A model generated the notes under the pieces. That model saw only the letters and a list, made by a program, of their open reading frames with translations, was not told the DNA's origin and did not search any database. Positions 1 through 10,620 of a stretch of DNA of 64,000 bases are shown here, in pieces. The DNA is from Epithemia pelagica. Lineage: Eukaryota; Bacillariophyta; Bacillariophyceae; Surirellales; Surirellaceae. Position 1 is the first letter of the stretch, and each line of letters begins with the position of its first letter. Position numbers and translations under genes: made by a program. Location of the stretch: assembly GCA_946965045.2 (NCBI GenBank), contig OX337236.1, positions 3,162,001 to 3,226,000 on the forward strand, in the 5' to 3' direction.

Positions 1-74
1 GGATTTGTTTTGCCTTGTTCTTTCCGGCAGTCATTTTCTTCATTGTGGCATCCTTTACTCCATTCTATTGTCTT

Positions 75-245
75 GTCAACTCTGAAGTTGGTGATGCTGA
101 TTCGGAACATTGCTGGGCCTTTTAAGCAACGCTATTTGGCTCAGGCGAACGGAGACAATGACAATGAAGCTTCGGGACCTTGCTGGGTGTTCAGGCCGGT
201 GCATTCGGCCGAATCAATTTGTTCGACGATAGCATTCATAAAACC
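75..245. repeat. dispersed duplication, copy 1
   Basis: This stretch matches 14382-14555 in the same orientation; both contain runs such as AATGAAGCTTCGGGACNTTG and end in GATAGCATTC. No coding signal is convincing in either copy. It belongs to the duplicated flanks of the kelch/NTPase blocks. Confidence 0.75.
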
Positions 246-249
246 TTAC

Positions 250-539
250 TCAGTACCGCCTACAATATAATAATATTAGAAAACCGCATAGTGTATGTTT
301 GCGTGACATCATAATATGGTGTATTTTGAATGAGAGAGTGAATTTAAAAAAGAGAGAGAGAACCGGTAGTAGTTTGGAGTTTGGTGACAACTGCCATAAG
401 AGGGTGGTACAAACACGACAACCACAACAATATGGGAAAAATATAGAGATCCAACACAAGCCATGGATCCGTCCACATGACTCGCGTGTCTTGGTGTGTC
501 TTATTGTCGTCGTCCTTGTTGTTGTTGATGGGTTACATC
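250..539. repeat. kelch 3'-flank duplication, copy 1
   Basis: It matches 10300-10550, which lies directly downstream of the second kelch gene. Shared landmarks are TACAATATAATA, a GTGTGACATCATRRTG stretch, an AAAAAGAGAGA run, TTTGGTGACAACT and the terminal GTTGTTGATGGGTTAC. Here the match stops at 539 and resumes only at 4749, beside the first kelch gene, so 540-4748 is extra DNA relative to the other block. Confidence 0.8.
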
Positions 540-800
540 GCCTACCCGTTGTGGTTGTTGGGATGATTATGGTTGTGGTCCATCCAATTGCAATCCAATG
601 CCTCGAGCTGCATCATTGGTCCTTAGTGACATGATCCTCTAAAAGGGTCAAAATTTCATGACATCAACATGACAACTCTGTTGCAAACCCCCTGTGTATT
701 CAAATATCAGTCCCTGTACAATACAGTACAAATAAGTACCGGTAATGCGCGCCGTTACCGACCGTTCTTCCTTTATTACCGCCTGCCGCCGGAGAGGAGT

Positions 801-1699
801 GAAATGAGGGACTTTCATGACAGACGTTCGGAGAAACTTTCAAAAATTAGACTGACATTCGGACAGACCATCCAGTGACCGTCGATGTCTCCATTACTTG
901 ACTCTTCTTAAAGAAAATGACCCTAGTTGTCTTGTCAGTGCCACTTCAACTGCATTCCCAAGTTTAACCCTATCCCTAAAAACGAAAGTTTCCCCGAATG
1001 TCTCTCATTTCGCTATAAAGGCCTGAAAAAGTCAAATGAAAGACTTTCGGATAGCTTTTTGAGAGACGTTCGGAGTTTTAGGATAGCTTTTTGAGAGACT
1101 TTCGGGAAAACTTTTGATCCCCGTACACTACTATATAATGAACCCAACCAGCAACGAATTGTGGGCACAATACTACGAGTACTTACGAGCTCCACCGGAC
1201 TGACATTGTTACAGCAGTAGCCCGTGCTTTTCAAGGCCTCCAGTGTTTTCTCTATAGTGATTCTATTTTCGTAGGAAGACCACTACGGTCATTTTGCACT
1301 GCATAACACCACAATGGCACACTCAAGCCGGTGTGCAACTCCAACGAAAGGTCCTAGCACTCCTCCGACCATCAAGGAGTCTTCGGAATCAAGTGTACCG
1401 TGATGGGTGAAAAGGGCGGCATTGAGTTGGCGAGTTTGATCGACCTACAAGAACATTTGGAAAGACTTCCACTTTGGGGGTGGAAGGTCGCGACGAGATG
1501 ATCGTCATTGGAGATGGATTATGATGGAACGAACGAAGATTGCAGGGAGGGACGACAATGGATGCTTTGGTATGGATGGATGAGGCGTAGGAGAGCAACG
1601 GCAAGGACACACGGCAATCAACTGGAGGATTTCGAAGCAACCAAAAAAACTATTTATCCGAAAGTCCTTCTATATGTTCCTCTAAAAGTCCCTCATTTC
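801..1699. mobile_element. 0.9 kb inverted-repeat element (MITE-like)
   Basis: The ends are inverted repeats: GAAATGAGGGACTTT at 801-815 and its reverse complement ending at 1699. The subterminal DNA is rich in variants of GAGAGACTTTCGG (around 804-850, 1036-1110 and, inverted, about 1655). The core at 1184-1561 matches 49874-50251 inside another element whose termini are different. No intact ORF is present. A short open stretch from an ATG at 1314 is shared with the other copy but is frameshifted. No clean target-site duplication was seen. Confidence 0.6.
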
Positions 1700-1825
1700 C
1701 CTATTCCCATAAAACAGGATTTCCGAACCTTCGCAATTCAAAGCTGATCTCATTGATTCTACTTTGTTCAAAGGTATCATCATCTTCTGTCTCTTTATCT
1801 CCACGTCCCACCGAGCGTATCGAAA

Positions 1826-4262
1826 ATGAAGTTATTGCTGCATCTTCTGGTAGTGCTCCTCACTGCGGCTCCTATCGGCGCCGTTCCTCTCAAGGACCGC
1901 GATCTGCCGTGGGGATTCCTCGTGAGTGAATTGAGCCCTACGGCTGGGTTCGTCGATGAAACCAGCAACCAGAACTACATCGATCAGTGTTCGCCCGAGT
2001 TCCTAAAGCAATTGCTAGTTCCACCCAATGCATCGACGAATCTCAACCTCATAGCTCAGCCTGGTACGTTCATCATTCTTGATATTGTATCTTTTGGTGT
2101 CTATTCTTTTTCCTCATCCAAGTTTTCCTCGTCTCCCATTCGCCTGCTAATACAGACGGGGTGTGCATGAACTATTACACTTGTGGCTTCAAAGAATGCC
2201 TTCCTGTATTCGACGTGGAAGGAATGACCCTCCAGGGGTGGGTGGACTTTGTGTTTGAAAGTGGCGAACAACTTTTTACCTTCTTTGCCAATCCGGACAA
2301 CACCGCCTTTAACCTCCCTGCCAAGGTCCTCTTCCCGGCTATTGCTGGAGACGTTGTGGCAGCTGTGAAATTCGCGGGAGAACACATGGTGGAGCTCTCT
2401 GTCAAGGCCTCTGGTCATCACTTTGCAGGAGCGTCGCAGAAGCAAGACACGCTTCTATTGAACATGCACAAGTTCAAAAAGTATTCCCCAAAAGGTCTTG
2501 TCGAGTGCTTGTCGTCAGATTCGTCGTTAACCCATGACCTAAGCAATCAACCCTGCCTTTTGGCCCTTGCAAGAAATACGTCTGCATACATCCGCGTCGG
2601 CGGCGGCGAAACCTGGGGCGACGTTTACGGCGCTGTGAAAACTTTCAACGAGGCGCAAAGCGACGGGTACAAGTACCACGCTACGGGCGGTGCCGCGGGG
2701 ACCGTCACACCAATGGGCTGGACTTGGCAGGGTGGACTATCTGGAACGACCGGGGGGCGAACGTACGGGTTTGGAGTCGACCAGGTTTTGACCATCGAGG
2801 CAGTCCTACCGACCGGCCATCACGTTCGATTTGGTCCGACCGCTTGGGAGGATCAGAAGGGTTACAGGTACCCACGAACGACGAAAGTTTCTGGTGTTTG
2901 CAATGGAAACCCGTCGGAATGGGACGAAACAAAATGGAACTGGGTTCAGTGCCCCGACAACCTGAACTTTGAAGATCTTTGGTTTGCAATGCTTGGCGGA
3001 GGCGGTGGAACCTACGGGATCGTGACCTCTGTTTATCTTCAGCTACAAGATTATCGTCCATTGACTAGGCTCTGGTTGAGTTATGGTTTCTTCCTCCAGA
3101 ATTGTTCTATCCCTGAAGAGGATTTCCGCATGGGATTGGAAGATGAATTATGGGGTTTCCACATTGACTTTTACCTCAACCCAACGGTATTGGGAGTTAC
3201 TGAAGAACAAAGCAATGAATGTGGTGAGTCTTGTTGTTGATGCATTTTCCTGTTCTCTTTCTCGAGCAATACTCGTTCATAATACAGCTACTACATGCTA
3301 GTACATGCTGTATCTCTAACATATCCACTTCAATATTTTTTTAACGCTCGGGTTCAGGCGGGGAACTTTTGCTGCACTGCTATTCATCAGACGGGGGTGC
3401 TACTGTGGCTGCCGCGGCATGGGAAAACTACATAATTAGTCGAAAGGATGCGCTGCTTGCCAAGGGCATCCCCGAGGAAACCATAATGAGAGCAGCAAGC
3501 TGCCCAAAGGTCGATTCTAGGGCCGACTACGGCGAAGGTCTCACCATCAAGACCGGTGAAGGTCTCGATGAACATGTAGGGAAGGCCAAAGATGGTACCC
3601 CCCCATCCTTATTAGGCCTCCCCAACTACAATATCCTGATCCCCAAAGTCTGGATGTTAGATAACAAAGATAAGGCAATCCAATTGCTGAAGCTGACGGA
3701 AAATGGCTACTTTGCCTTTGGTGGAGCCACAGCTAATGCACAAGACAATAGCGTCACTTCGCTTTCCGATGCTCACCGTCAAGCCGGTGTAATGATTCAA
3801 TTTAGGCAAGATAAGGTTGATCCTTCGTTATTCTGGGATGAAGTGAATTCAATGTACGACTTCGCTGCTGCCGGCATTGACAATTTTCCTGCCTACCTTG
3901 GTGGCAACCACTATTCAGCATTTGTCCGTGGGCCACTCAAGAGCGACTTGACCAAGCCATGCAGCGTGAATTTCACTTTCGAGGAGCGTGATGAAAAATG
4001 TGTCTCCCTCCAGGCAGCCATTTACGGCAGTAATCTTGCCCGTCTCGAGTCGATCAAGGAAGCTATTGATCCGAACTACATGCTGGATTGCACCACTTGC
4101 GTTGGTAATAACCGAGGGGACGGAGGGAATGACCCAGGGGACGGAGGGAATGATGCAAGTGGAGGATTCCGCGCATTGTTGACTTCACCGTGGTCTTTGG
4201 TATCTTCATGTGATATATCTCGGGCCTTTGTACTCTGGCTTACTTTTTGGGTGTGGTGGTGA
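1826..4262 (+). CDS. secreted FAD-linked oxidoreductase, berberine-bridge type
   Basis: Three exons give 736 aa: 1826-2063, 2156-3223 and 3358-4262. The introns are 92 and 134 nt, GT-AG, phase 1, and the summed length is divisible by three. Residues 1-20 form a signal peptide. An FAD_binding_4 (PCMH) domain follows, with SGHHFAG (a His in the position used for covalent flavin attachment in this family), GGGETWGDVYGAV and GGLSGTTGGRTYGFGVDQVL. A C-terminal BBE domain ends in YGSNLARLESIKEAIDPNYM. The last 45 residues are a Gly/Asp-rich spacer followed by a hydrophobic tail, which resembles a GPI-anchor signal. Members oxidise sugars, alkaloids or other alcohols; the substrate here cannot be told. 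The gene lies in a tract absent from the paralogous kelch block. Confidence 0.88.
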
Positions 4263-4532
4263 CTGTCCCGATAAAATTAAACATATTATTCACGAGATCT
4301 CTGCTTGTCACAGATGTTTGTTACCTGCTGGGAGGGACAATATTGAAACAGATTTGTGTATCCTTGTTCTTTGTTTTTGAAATTGACAGGCTGGATGATG
4401 ATGAACCTAGTAAACACTAGATATAAAATGCATGCACGTGGTTATTTCGTATTAGTCATCGTTACTATCATTAGAATTGTCAGTTTCAACCTCAGATAAA
4501 AATTTGTAGTAGGGTACATTTGAGAGGAATAG

Positions 4533-4733
4533 TCACCCAGTCACAGCAGAACCGCCTGATATAGCATCACTTCTGTCACCACCGAAAAGGACGACGGACA
4601 CAATTCCAACAATTAATGCCAAAATCACCAAACACACCATTCCAACAAGGAACAGTCTTGTTGTTTGATTCTTCCATAAATCTACCATCTGAAGTTGCTG
4701 TTGCTCCAATCCCCTGGAGAGTAAAATTTCCAT
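4533..4733 (-). pseudogene. short single-pass membrane ORF, probably a fragment
   Basis: The 66-aa ORF has a polar N-terminus, one strong membrane segment (LFLVGMVCLVILALIVGIVSV, minus its last residue) and a Gly/Ser tail that stops at once. The architecture resembles the start of larger diatom surface proteins (cytosolic head, one membrane span, long extracellular part). Its ATG lies 15 nt from the duplication breakpoint near 4749, so truncation by rearrangement is likely. Expression cannot be judged from sequence. Confidence 0.35.
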
Positions 4734-4779
4734 TCTATTGCTCTCTCAGTTTGTGACGTATCATGCAACATGTCACACT

Positions 4780-6030
4780 TTAAGTGCACTCCTCCTCTTT
4801 ACAACCATGACATGTATTGGTCCTGACTCGTTTACGAATGCATGTCGAGAAAGAGCAGGATGTTGCATTCACATCTCGGTTACCCATTCCTTGTCGGAAC
4901 TGGTACCATTCGTTTGGATGCTGCTCACAGAGTCGACGGAAACACCACGTATTCTTGTCCAGTAGCGGTAATGTCGCACAGGTAGAATTGAATCCACCAC
5001 CAATCACGGCAACTTGATTGGCAACAGTCACCAGACTGCAGCCATAGCGATCATTTCCTAATGATGGAAGATTCCACAGGTGGTTGTGGCTCGTATCCAA
5101 TACTTCCACGGGTCGTCTGCCGTTTCCTCCTGCTACAACCAGACAAGATCCCACGGCAACCACTGCACATGAACTTCGTGCATTGGGAAGCTCCAGCTCA
5201 GAAGATCCCACGGCAACCATTGCACAAGAAATTTGTGCATTGGAAAGCCTCAACTCCGACTGAGTGGTCCAGGTGGGTGAGAAAGAAATGACTGTAGCAG
5301 CCATTTCTTCCCGTGTCTTCTCATTTTCACAGGGTGTTGCATAGTCCAAATACTCCACCGAGTCAAGATTGCCATGCTTGTTATGGCCTCCGACGACAAA
5401 GATGCGGTGGCCAATGACCGCACCGGAACAGCGTGATCGAGGAACAGTCATGGATGGCCCTGCAATTACAGTGTGGTTACTTGCATCAATAATATCCACC
5501 GACGACAAATAGCGATAGTTGTAATCGCCACCCATAACAACAATGTATCGGTTGTGGACCGCAACAGCACAACATCCAAATCGTTGCGTTGATAATCGAC
5601 ATGTCAATGTCGTCCAATGGCTTTCATGTGCACTCAAATCATTACAGTCAATCCGTTCCATGCAATCCAAAAATGCTCCATTGTATCCTCCCATCACGTA
5701 GATGCCTCCGTTGCACACAACAGCGGCATGTGCTTCACGACACTTGTTCATGGGTGGTCCTTCTCGCCACTCTTTGTCTGATTCTGATAAATTCAATACA
5801 ACCACGGAATTAGCGGTACCCTGACCTTGTTGATGTCCGCCCATCACCACGACCGTTTGTCCCTTGTGGTTGTGATTGTCGTCTTTGTCGGGATGATCAA
5901 TTACGACCGTAGCATGAAGCGAACGCCATCCACCCTTAAGAGGAGGCCAGTCGTTTTTATCCCATCGTGCCGTCTCGTCCAAAAGGACAATTCCCGACTG
6001 CCATGCTTGTTCTTGAAGTGTCATGCTCAT
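4780..6030 (-). CDS. kelch-repeat protein, copy 1
   Basis: The single exon encodes 416 aa. Repeated kelch blades are visible as GGxxxxxxxxxSVxxxD units with preceding hydrophobic strands (VVVMGGHQQG, IYVMGGYNGA, YIVVMGGDYN, IFVVGGHNKH, LVVAGGNGRR, VAVIGGGFNS), enough for one beta-propeller. No other domain is attached, so it is probably a cytosolic binding propeller of unknown partner. The ATG at 6030 is the first of two (MSMTLQ) and aligns with the starts of the paralogues. It is longer than its relatives because of a 19-residue tandem duplication (ELRLSNAQISCAMVAVGSS, then the normal copy). It is divergent from the NTPase fragment at 6474. Confidence 0.88.
   Translation of the reverse strand: MSMTLQEQAWQSGIVLLDETARWDKNDWPPLKGGWRSLHATVVIDHPDKDDNHNHKGQTVVVMGGHQQGQGTANSVVVLNLSESDKEWREGPPMNKCREAHAAVVCNGGIYVMGGYNGAFLDCMERIDCNDLSAHESHWTTLTCRLSTQRFGCCAVAVHNRYIVVMGGDYNYRYLSSVDIIDASNHTVIAGPSMTVPRSRCSGAVIGHRIFVVGGHNKHGNLDSVEYLDYATPCENEKTREEMAATVISFSPTWTTQSELRLSNAQISCAMVAVGSSELELPNARSSCAVVAVGSCLVVAGGNGRRPVEVLDTSHNHLWNLPSLGNDRYGCSLVTVANQVAVIGGGFNSTCATLPLLDKNTWCFRRLCEQHPNEWYQFRQGMGNRDVNATSCSFSTCIRKRVRTNTCHGCKEEECT
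5147..5260. repeat. 57-bp tandem duplication inside kelch copy 1
   Basis: GATCCCACGGCAACCAYTGC starts at 5147 and again at 5204, a period of 57 bp (19 codons, in frame). The other five kelch genes have one copy. The two units have diverged at several positions. Confidence 0.85.
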
Positions 6031-6473
6031 GGTTTTGACTGCAGAATTTATGAGGATCGCGAGAGACTAACATGCAGAGATTGCAAATATTGCAATGCGT
6101 TTTTGAGGCTGCTGGGATCGCTGATGGATACGGACTGCCGCATGGAACAGCGCCACGTTCCATCGTCCACGCTTCATGGTCCCTTTTTGTCATAGGAAAC
6201 TGTGGTTGTGTATTGTGAGTGGCTGTGACAACAACGCGTGGAAGCTTTAGAGCGAAAGTGTCTGTCGTGCGTACGGTCAAACGCGGGGCAGCGACTCGCA
6301 CATAAACTTCATGACAGCCACTCCAAGCACGCACTCACGGCACTCGTTCCGATCCACTTTTTTTCAGAGAAGCAGCAGCGACGCAAATATGAGAATCACA
6401 ACAGCAGACAGCAACCAACTTTCCACTGTTTCACTTTTTAAGCTTGTTTGCTTGCACTGTTTGAAAAAATACC
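6031..6473. promoter_or_regulatory. bidirectional spacer between kelch 1 and NTPase 1
   Basis: This 443-bp spacer separates head-to-head starts. Related sequence lies upstream of kelch 2 (11812-12272), kelch 5 (about 55869-56238) and, more weakly, kelch 3 (about 31300-31455). Recognisable parts include GACCGTACGCACGACAGACA on the minus strand and TTCCACTGTTTCACTTTTTA near the NTPase start. Conservation across copies suggests a shared divergent promoter with 5' leaders; specific factor sites cannot be named. Confidence 0.5.
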
Positions 6474-6911
6474 ATGTCTACTGGCTTAGAAGAGACCCTG
6501 GGCGCGATCATTGCAGCTTTTTCTCTGAATGAGGCTGCTGGCGCTATTGGAGGAACTCTTGCGTCAACCAGAAGTTTGCAGGAGAAATTCCTCGAAGAGG
6601 CCGGCAAGCGTACAATCTTTGAAGCTCCTCCGAGAGAAAATGAAATGGATAACCCTCCTTTTCTGTCTCCAGTATTTCGAGCCCTTTTTGGAATTTACAA
6701 GGACGGGCTTCCTCGACGCTCATATGTTTGCTTGGCTCCACCATCCACGGGAAAGACCGCTGCTGCAAAACACCTCATGCAGTGCCTTCCAAAATTCCCG
6801 AATGCTCCAAACAGTGATAAATCGTTGTTGGAGTCCTCTTGGGGCATGGCACGCCGTCCATCCATCTTGAAGTTTCCGTACTCTTGTACCGTCATCACGG
6901 GTCGATTCTAG
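6474..6911 (+). pseudogene. P-loop NTPase, copy 1, 3'-truncated
   Basis: The ORF opens with MSTGLEETLGAIIAAFSLNE and carries a Walker A motif (APPSTGKTAAAKHLM, about residues 92-106). Homology with the copy at 12273 ends near 6809, just after the Walker A region, and the last 33 residues are unrelated. The Walker B (ILILDEYN) and sensor regions seen in the other copies are missing, so it cannot be a working ATPase. It is head-to-head with kelch 1. The family is AAA-like by its motifs, but I do not recognise it more closely. Confidence 0.7.
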
Positions 6912-7674
6912 CGGCACTCGTTTCGGGGAATCTTGGTTCCTCTCGGACCCATCCTATTATTATTACTATTTGCAGTTTCTTCGTTCGTCATGGATGTAGA
7001 CGTATCTCTCTGTATATTTACCGGCATTCCGTGTTTTCCTCGTCCTGCTTGTCCAATCAACCCGAGAGAGAGCGAGACTGTCCCGTTCAAGTCGAGTCTG
7101 ACAAGGAGGGGAGGTGGATACGACGAAGAGTCTCCACAAACACAAACCAGCAAGTTGTTGTCGTCGTCATCATCATCATCATCATCACTATAAAATCATC
7201 CTGGTGGAATCCAAGAACCGTATCCGTACCAACATACGCTCTTTCTTATGGTGAGAACCCACGAGCAACGATCCTACTCCAACCGACAAAGCCTGAAACA
7301 AGGATCCGCCGGTTTCCTTCCATTCCACACGACTCGTGTTCCACACGCCCTCGTTGTGTTTTTTTCGTTTCGCGGTCATGGTGGTGGTGGTTGATCCAGA
7401 GGCCACCACAATACTGGGCATCCCGTTTCCGAAGAATGATTCGAACTCGAATTCGTGGTGTGGGAGCAGTGCCACACAAGCACTCTAGTAGTGTGTTGAT
7501 GTTGTTGTTTGGTTTGTTGTTTTGTGGTCGCCCTTCTTGTCTTTTCAAGGTCTCTTGTACTCTGGCGAACGGCAGCCGTACAACTCGTTTTGTTGCGTGT
7601 GTCGTCCTTGTCATGGTCCTCGATCCTGCACACTCTCATTGGTCGATTCGAGGTGGTTGTGGTTCGTTCCGTCG
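6912..7674. other. no gene recognised
   Basis: The long open frame here is compositionally odd and matches nothing I recognise. A short ATC/TCA trinucleotide run lies near 7157-7189. I see no other feature. Confidence 0.5.
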
Positions 7675-8139
7675 TCAGCAACGGCCCTTGAGCAAGTGAC
7701 TGGCAAAGGTCCAACAATTGTTGGTCCGCAAATTCAAGTCGTTGTCGTAACATTGACTGTAATTGTGCGCCTTTTGGACCAATACTGGCATGGTGTTGTT
7801 GTGGTTGTTGGTTGTTTCCGTGAACGTGTCATCGGGATCATGATAATTGGATCGCACCCATCCCGGAACCGATTGACCTTGAATCAACCGCTCCAGTGTT
7901 TGGGGTTGGGTGGCATTGTGGGGCACAAAGTCCCACCACCAGACTTGTGGTTGTTGTCGTGGATGGTCCTTGGGTTCGTCCAGGAAAAAGGGCACCGCCT
8001 TGTTGAGTGGCGGTTGCGGTTGCTGTTGCACTTCAATCAAGACTCGCACATGGACCGGCAACCATTCGGGTCCGTCAATTAGAGGCATGCATTGCAACCA
8101 CACAGTCTGTTCTTCTGTTTGTTCTTGTGGCGGTGACAT
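7675..8139 (-). CDS. conserved-looking hypothetical protein, start uncertain
   Basis: From the ATG at 8139 the ORF gives 154 aa. The frame is open further upstream to 8547 but has no ATG there. That upstream part contains TTTAAAFTVPTTRR, which resembles the AF-type cleavage motif of diatom plastid pre-sequences, so an unseen upstream exon or a frame error is possible. The C-terminal half is well balanced: VWWWDFVPHNATQP, LIQGQSVPGWVR and LNLRTNNCWTFASHLL. The layout resembles small plant/algal proteins with a DFxP and an NxCxxF motif, but I cannot name the family. Function is unknown. Confidence 0.5.
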   Translation of the reverse strand: MSPPQEQTEEQTVWLQCMPLIDGPEWLPVHVRVLIEVQQQPQPPLNKAVPFFLDEPKDHPRQQPQVWWWDFVPHNATQPQTLERLIQGQSVPGWVRSNYHDPDDTFTETTNNHNNTMPVLVQKAHNYSQCYDNDLNLRTNNCWTFASHLLKGRC

Positions 8140-8639
8140 CCTTGTTGATGTTGTCGTCGTGGACCACAGTCGAACGGTCCATGGATACTTGTGGCGCAAG
8201 TTGTGCGGATTGTTGCTGCGCCTCCTCCTTGTGGTGGTGGTCGACTCGAGAGTTGCCTGGGCCTCTTCCGGTTGTTGGGTCACGTGACAAGAACAAGCTG
8301 TTCGTGCTGGTTGTGGTGATTGTCTGTGTTGTTGTTGGTGGTGGTGGTGATGGTTCCAGGCAGTAGTAGTAGTAGTTGTTGTTGTACTTGGAGGAAATGG
8401 ATGCCCTCCTGTTGTCCTGGTCGGGAAAGAGCTTCTTCTAGTAGTAGGAACCGTAAAAGCAGCAGCAGTAGTGGTGATCCACAGAGTTGGATGAGACCAA
8501 ACTCCAAAGTTCCATCCAGGACGACGACGACGGCATTCCACCACCAAAGCGTCGCAGCGAACAGACGACCGATTCCAACACTAGTAGATGATTGTCGTGC
8601 AACCCTCATGATGAGTATAGTGTATTCGTGCGCAAGTTG

Positions 8640-9166
8640 TTGGTTGTAGAAGGATGTGTGTAGAGCGTTTGATGTCGAGTGCCTTCTCCATTGTGAAGAT
8701 GTGCCGCTAACACGCACGACGGTATCCCAACGCGTTTGGGTCGCTCTGAAATCACGAGAGGCCATGAGTCGCGCATCAGGTCATTTGTGTCGCGGATTGT
8801 TTTCATGACTCCTCTCTCTTTGGAGGGATGAGTTTTTGGAGGAAGCCGTTGAATGTCTTTCATGAAGAAGATGTCGAACTTGATTCAAGGAAGAAGAAAA
8901 CGTGATGGTGCCTGGCACTGTTGCACTGGCTTTCTCTATGGAAAGCATATCATAACGGCTGCCATTCTTCTCTTGCGCTGTTTCTCCGGTCACTCTAATA
9001 TACCGAGCGTGGATCATAATCTTTTTGTTGGGGTTGTCTGTGTCTGGATGGATGGAGTGGAAACCAGCAGAAGTAGTAGTAGTGACCACAAACTCAAGAA
9101 TACCTCACATGAGAAACGTAGGCGAATGGATCCGAGTGACGACGAGGCCTTTTCCGTCACCGAGAT
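8640..9166. other. no gene recognised
   Basis: Open frames in this stretch are short or low-complexity. An ATG at 9127 begins a 50-codon frame (MDPSDDEAFSVTEI) that could be a small upstream exon of the next ORF, but no convincing splice joins them. Confidence 0.4.
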
Positions 9167-9540
9167 AGCAGCAGCAGCAGCTTCGGTTGGACCCATGTGT
9201 CAAGCCAACCCTTGGCCAACAGTCGTACCATCACAAATATATATTTGTAATCTACTATGGAACGGACCAAGTCTTTGACATTTTTAACCGTCATGCGTTC
9301 ATTTACAACATCATGTCGGATCCCCAACCGGCCTTGGATCAAATTGTCCATTTGGAATCTTATCGAACCACCTATCACAACATGTTGGACCAACCCATTC
9401 TGGCCAATGGTACGGCAACCATGAAGTGCTACTTTGTGTGGCAAGGAGGAGATGATGGACTGGATACCCATGGCTCGTCGTTGAGACAAAAGATTCGTGA
9501 AACTGCATGTGCACTCATGTCGGGTGATCCCAACTACTGA
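9167..9540 (+). CDS. hypothetical ORF, possibly a terminal exon or fragment
   Basis: The frame opens after a stop at about 9164 and ends at 9540; the first ATG is at 9313. The composition looks coding (IFVIYYGTDQVFDIFNRHAF, YRTTYHNMLDQPILANGT, MKCYFVWQGGDDGLDTHG), unlike the surrounding frames. No family is recognised. With no start codon near its beginning it is either the 3' exon of a gene whose 5' part I cannot place, or a relic. Confidence 0.35.
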
Positions 9541-10299
9541 AGGAATGGAGAGTGTGTGTGTGTGTGTATACGATTGTAGTATATTCCACAACAGGCTACG
9601 AAGAACGACAGCGCGAATCCGTGCCCAGCGTGCTTGGGTCACAATGCTTCGCATCCATATAGGCACAACGATTTGTTAATGAAAATCAAACAACGAGACT
9701 GTTCAAAAGAAGGGTCCAATTGCGCGCAAGAAACCAAACAAACTGTTTCGTCGTGTCGGCGGAACTCACAACTTTTTAATTGGATTGCAATGACACGCGC
9801 ACGTACCAACAGTACTATTTCGAAATGGAAACTGCCTACGTAGACGGTAGTGTGTGCCATGGGATTCCTGCCTTGAGCAGCATATGTGCTCTCTCACACA
9901 CACATGTGTGTGTCACTCCTTGGATCCGATTCATCCTCCATCTCCTTGGTGCGGTTGCTCACGGCCCTCCTTTTGAGAGGTAGGTGGACTGTTTGTCGGG
10001 GGCAGTGCAGTGGTGCCAGTGTGTCAGTGTCGTGGAGGAAAACAAACAGACTAGGTATAGGTCTAGTGTAGTATCGAGTTTTCGTCCGAAGGATTCCTGG
10101 AACCTCTCTCCAGAGAAAAAAGGATTCGTCGTTGTTCTTGTCGTCGTCCTTGTGGTGCATATAATGTGGAACGAATGAAACGGTCGGTACTCTCTACTAC
10201 GGTGGTTTGGTTTGCCCGTGTTGGGTGGGAATGCTTGCGCCCGTTGTGTGATAGTACATCATCCATTAATGTATAAAAGATCACATGAATCCAACTCTC
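9541..10299. other. no gene recognised; GT-rich tracts
   Basis: This contains a (GT)n run near 9553-9566 and a CACACACATGTGTGTG palindrome near 9897-9912. Nothing coding is supported. Confidence 0.5.
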
Positions 10300-10550
10300 T
10301 ACCGTTTACAATATAATAAAAATAGAAAGCCGCAGAATGTATGTGTGTGTGACATCATGGTGTATTTTAAACGAGAGAATGAATAAAAAAAGAGAGATAG
10401 AGAACCGGAAGTAATAGTTTGGTGACAACTAAACACGACAACAACCACAACAATGGGTGAGAAATATTATATAGATCCAACCAAGCCATGGGTCCGTCGC
10501 GTGTCTTGTTGTTGTCGTTGTCGTCGTCCTTGTTGTTGTTGATGGGTTAC
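10300..10550. repeat. kelch 3'-flank duplication, copy 2
   Basis: It matches 250-539 with scattered substitutions and small indels and directly adjoins the 3' side of kelch 2. This is the uninterrupted arrangement, which is the evidence that 540-4748 is inserted (or that this copy lost DNA). Confidence 0.8.
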
Positions 10551-10599
10551 TACATTTGCTTGGGATCACCTCCGTTTGTGACGTATCATGCAACATGTT

Positions 10600-10620
10600 T
10601 TATTGCACTTTAAGTGCACT
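10600..10620. promoter_or_regulatory. 3'-end palindrome with AATAAA
   Basis: AGTGCACTTAAAGTGCA is palindromic and on the kelch coding strand is followed by AATAAA. The same arrangement ends kelch 5 (57425-57446). In kelch 1 the AATAAA is lost. It may serve as an mRNA 3'-end signal, and it overlaps the last codons. Confidence 0.45.

Noticed and set aside
5957-6334. Small frame upstream of kelch genes, partly conserved between copies
   Set aside because: The DNA is conserved because the spacer is duplicated; the frame has different ends and stops in each copy and no consistent ATG, so a conserved upstream peptide is not supported.
6839-7699. 286-codon plus-strand frame
   Set aside because: Repetitive Ser/Trp/Arg-rich translation of GT- and TC-rich DNA with no recognisable domain.
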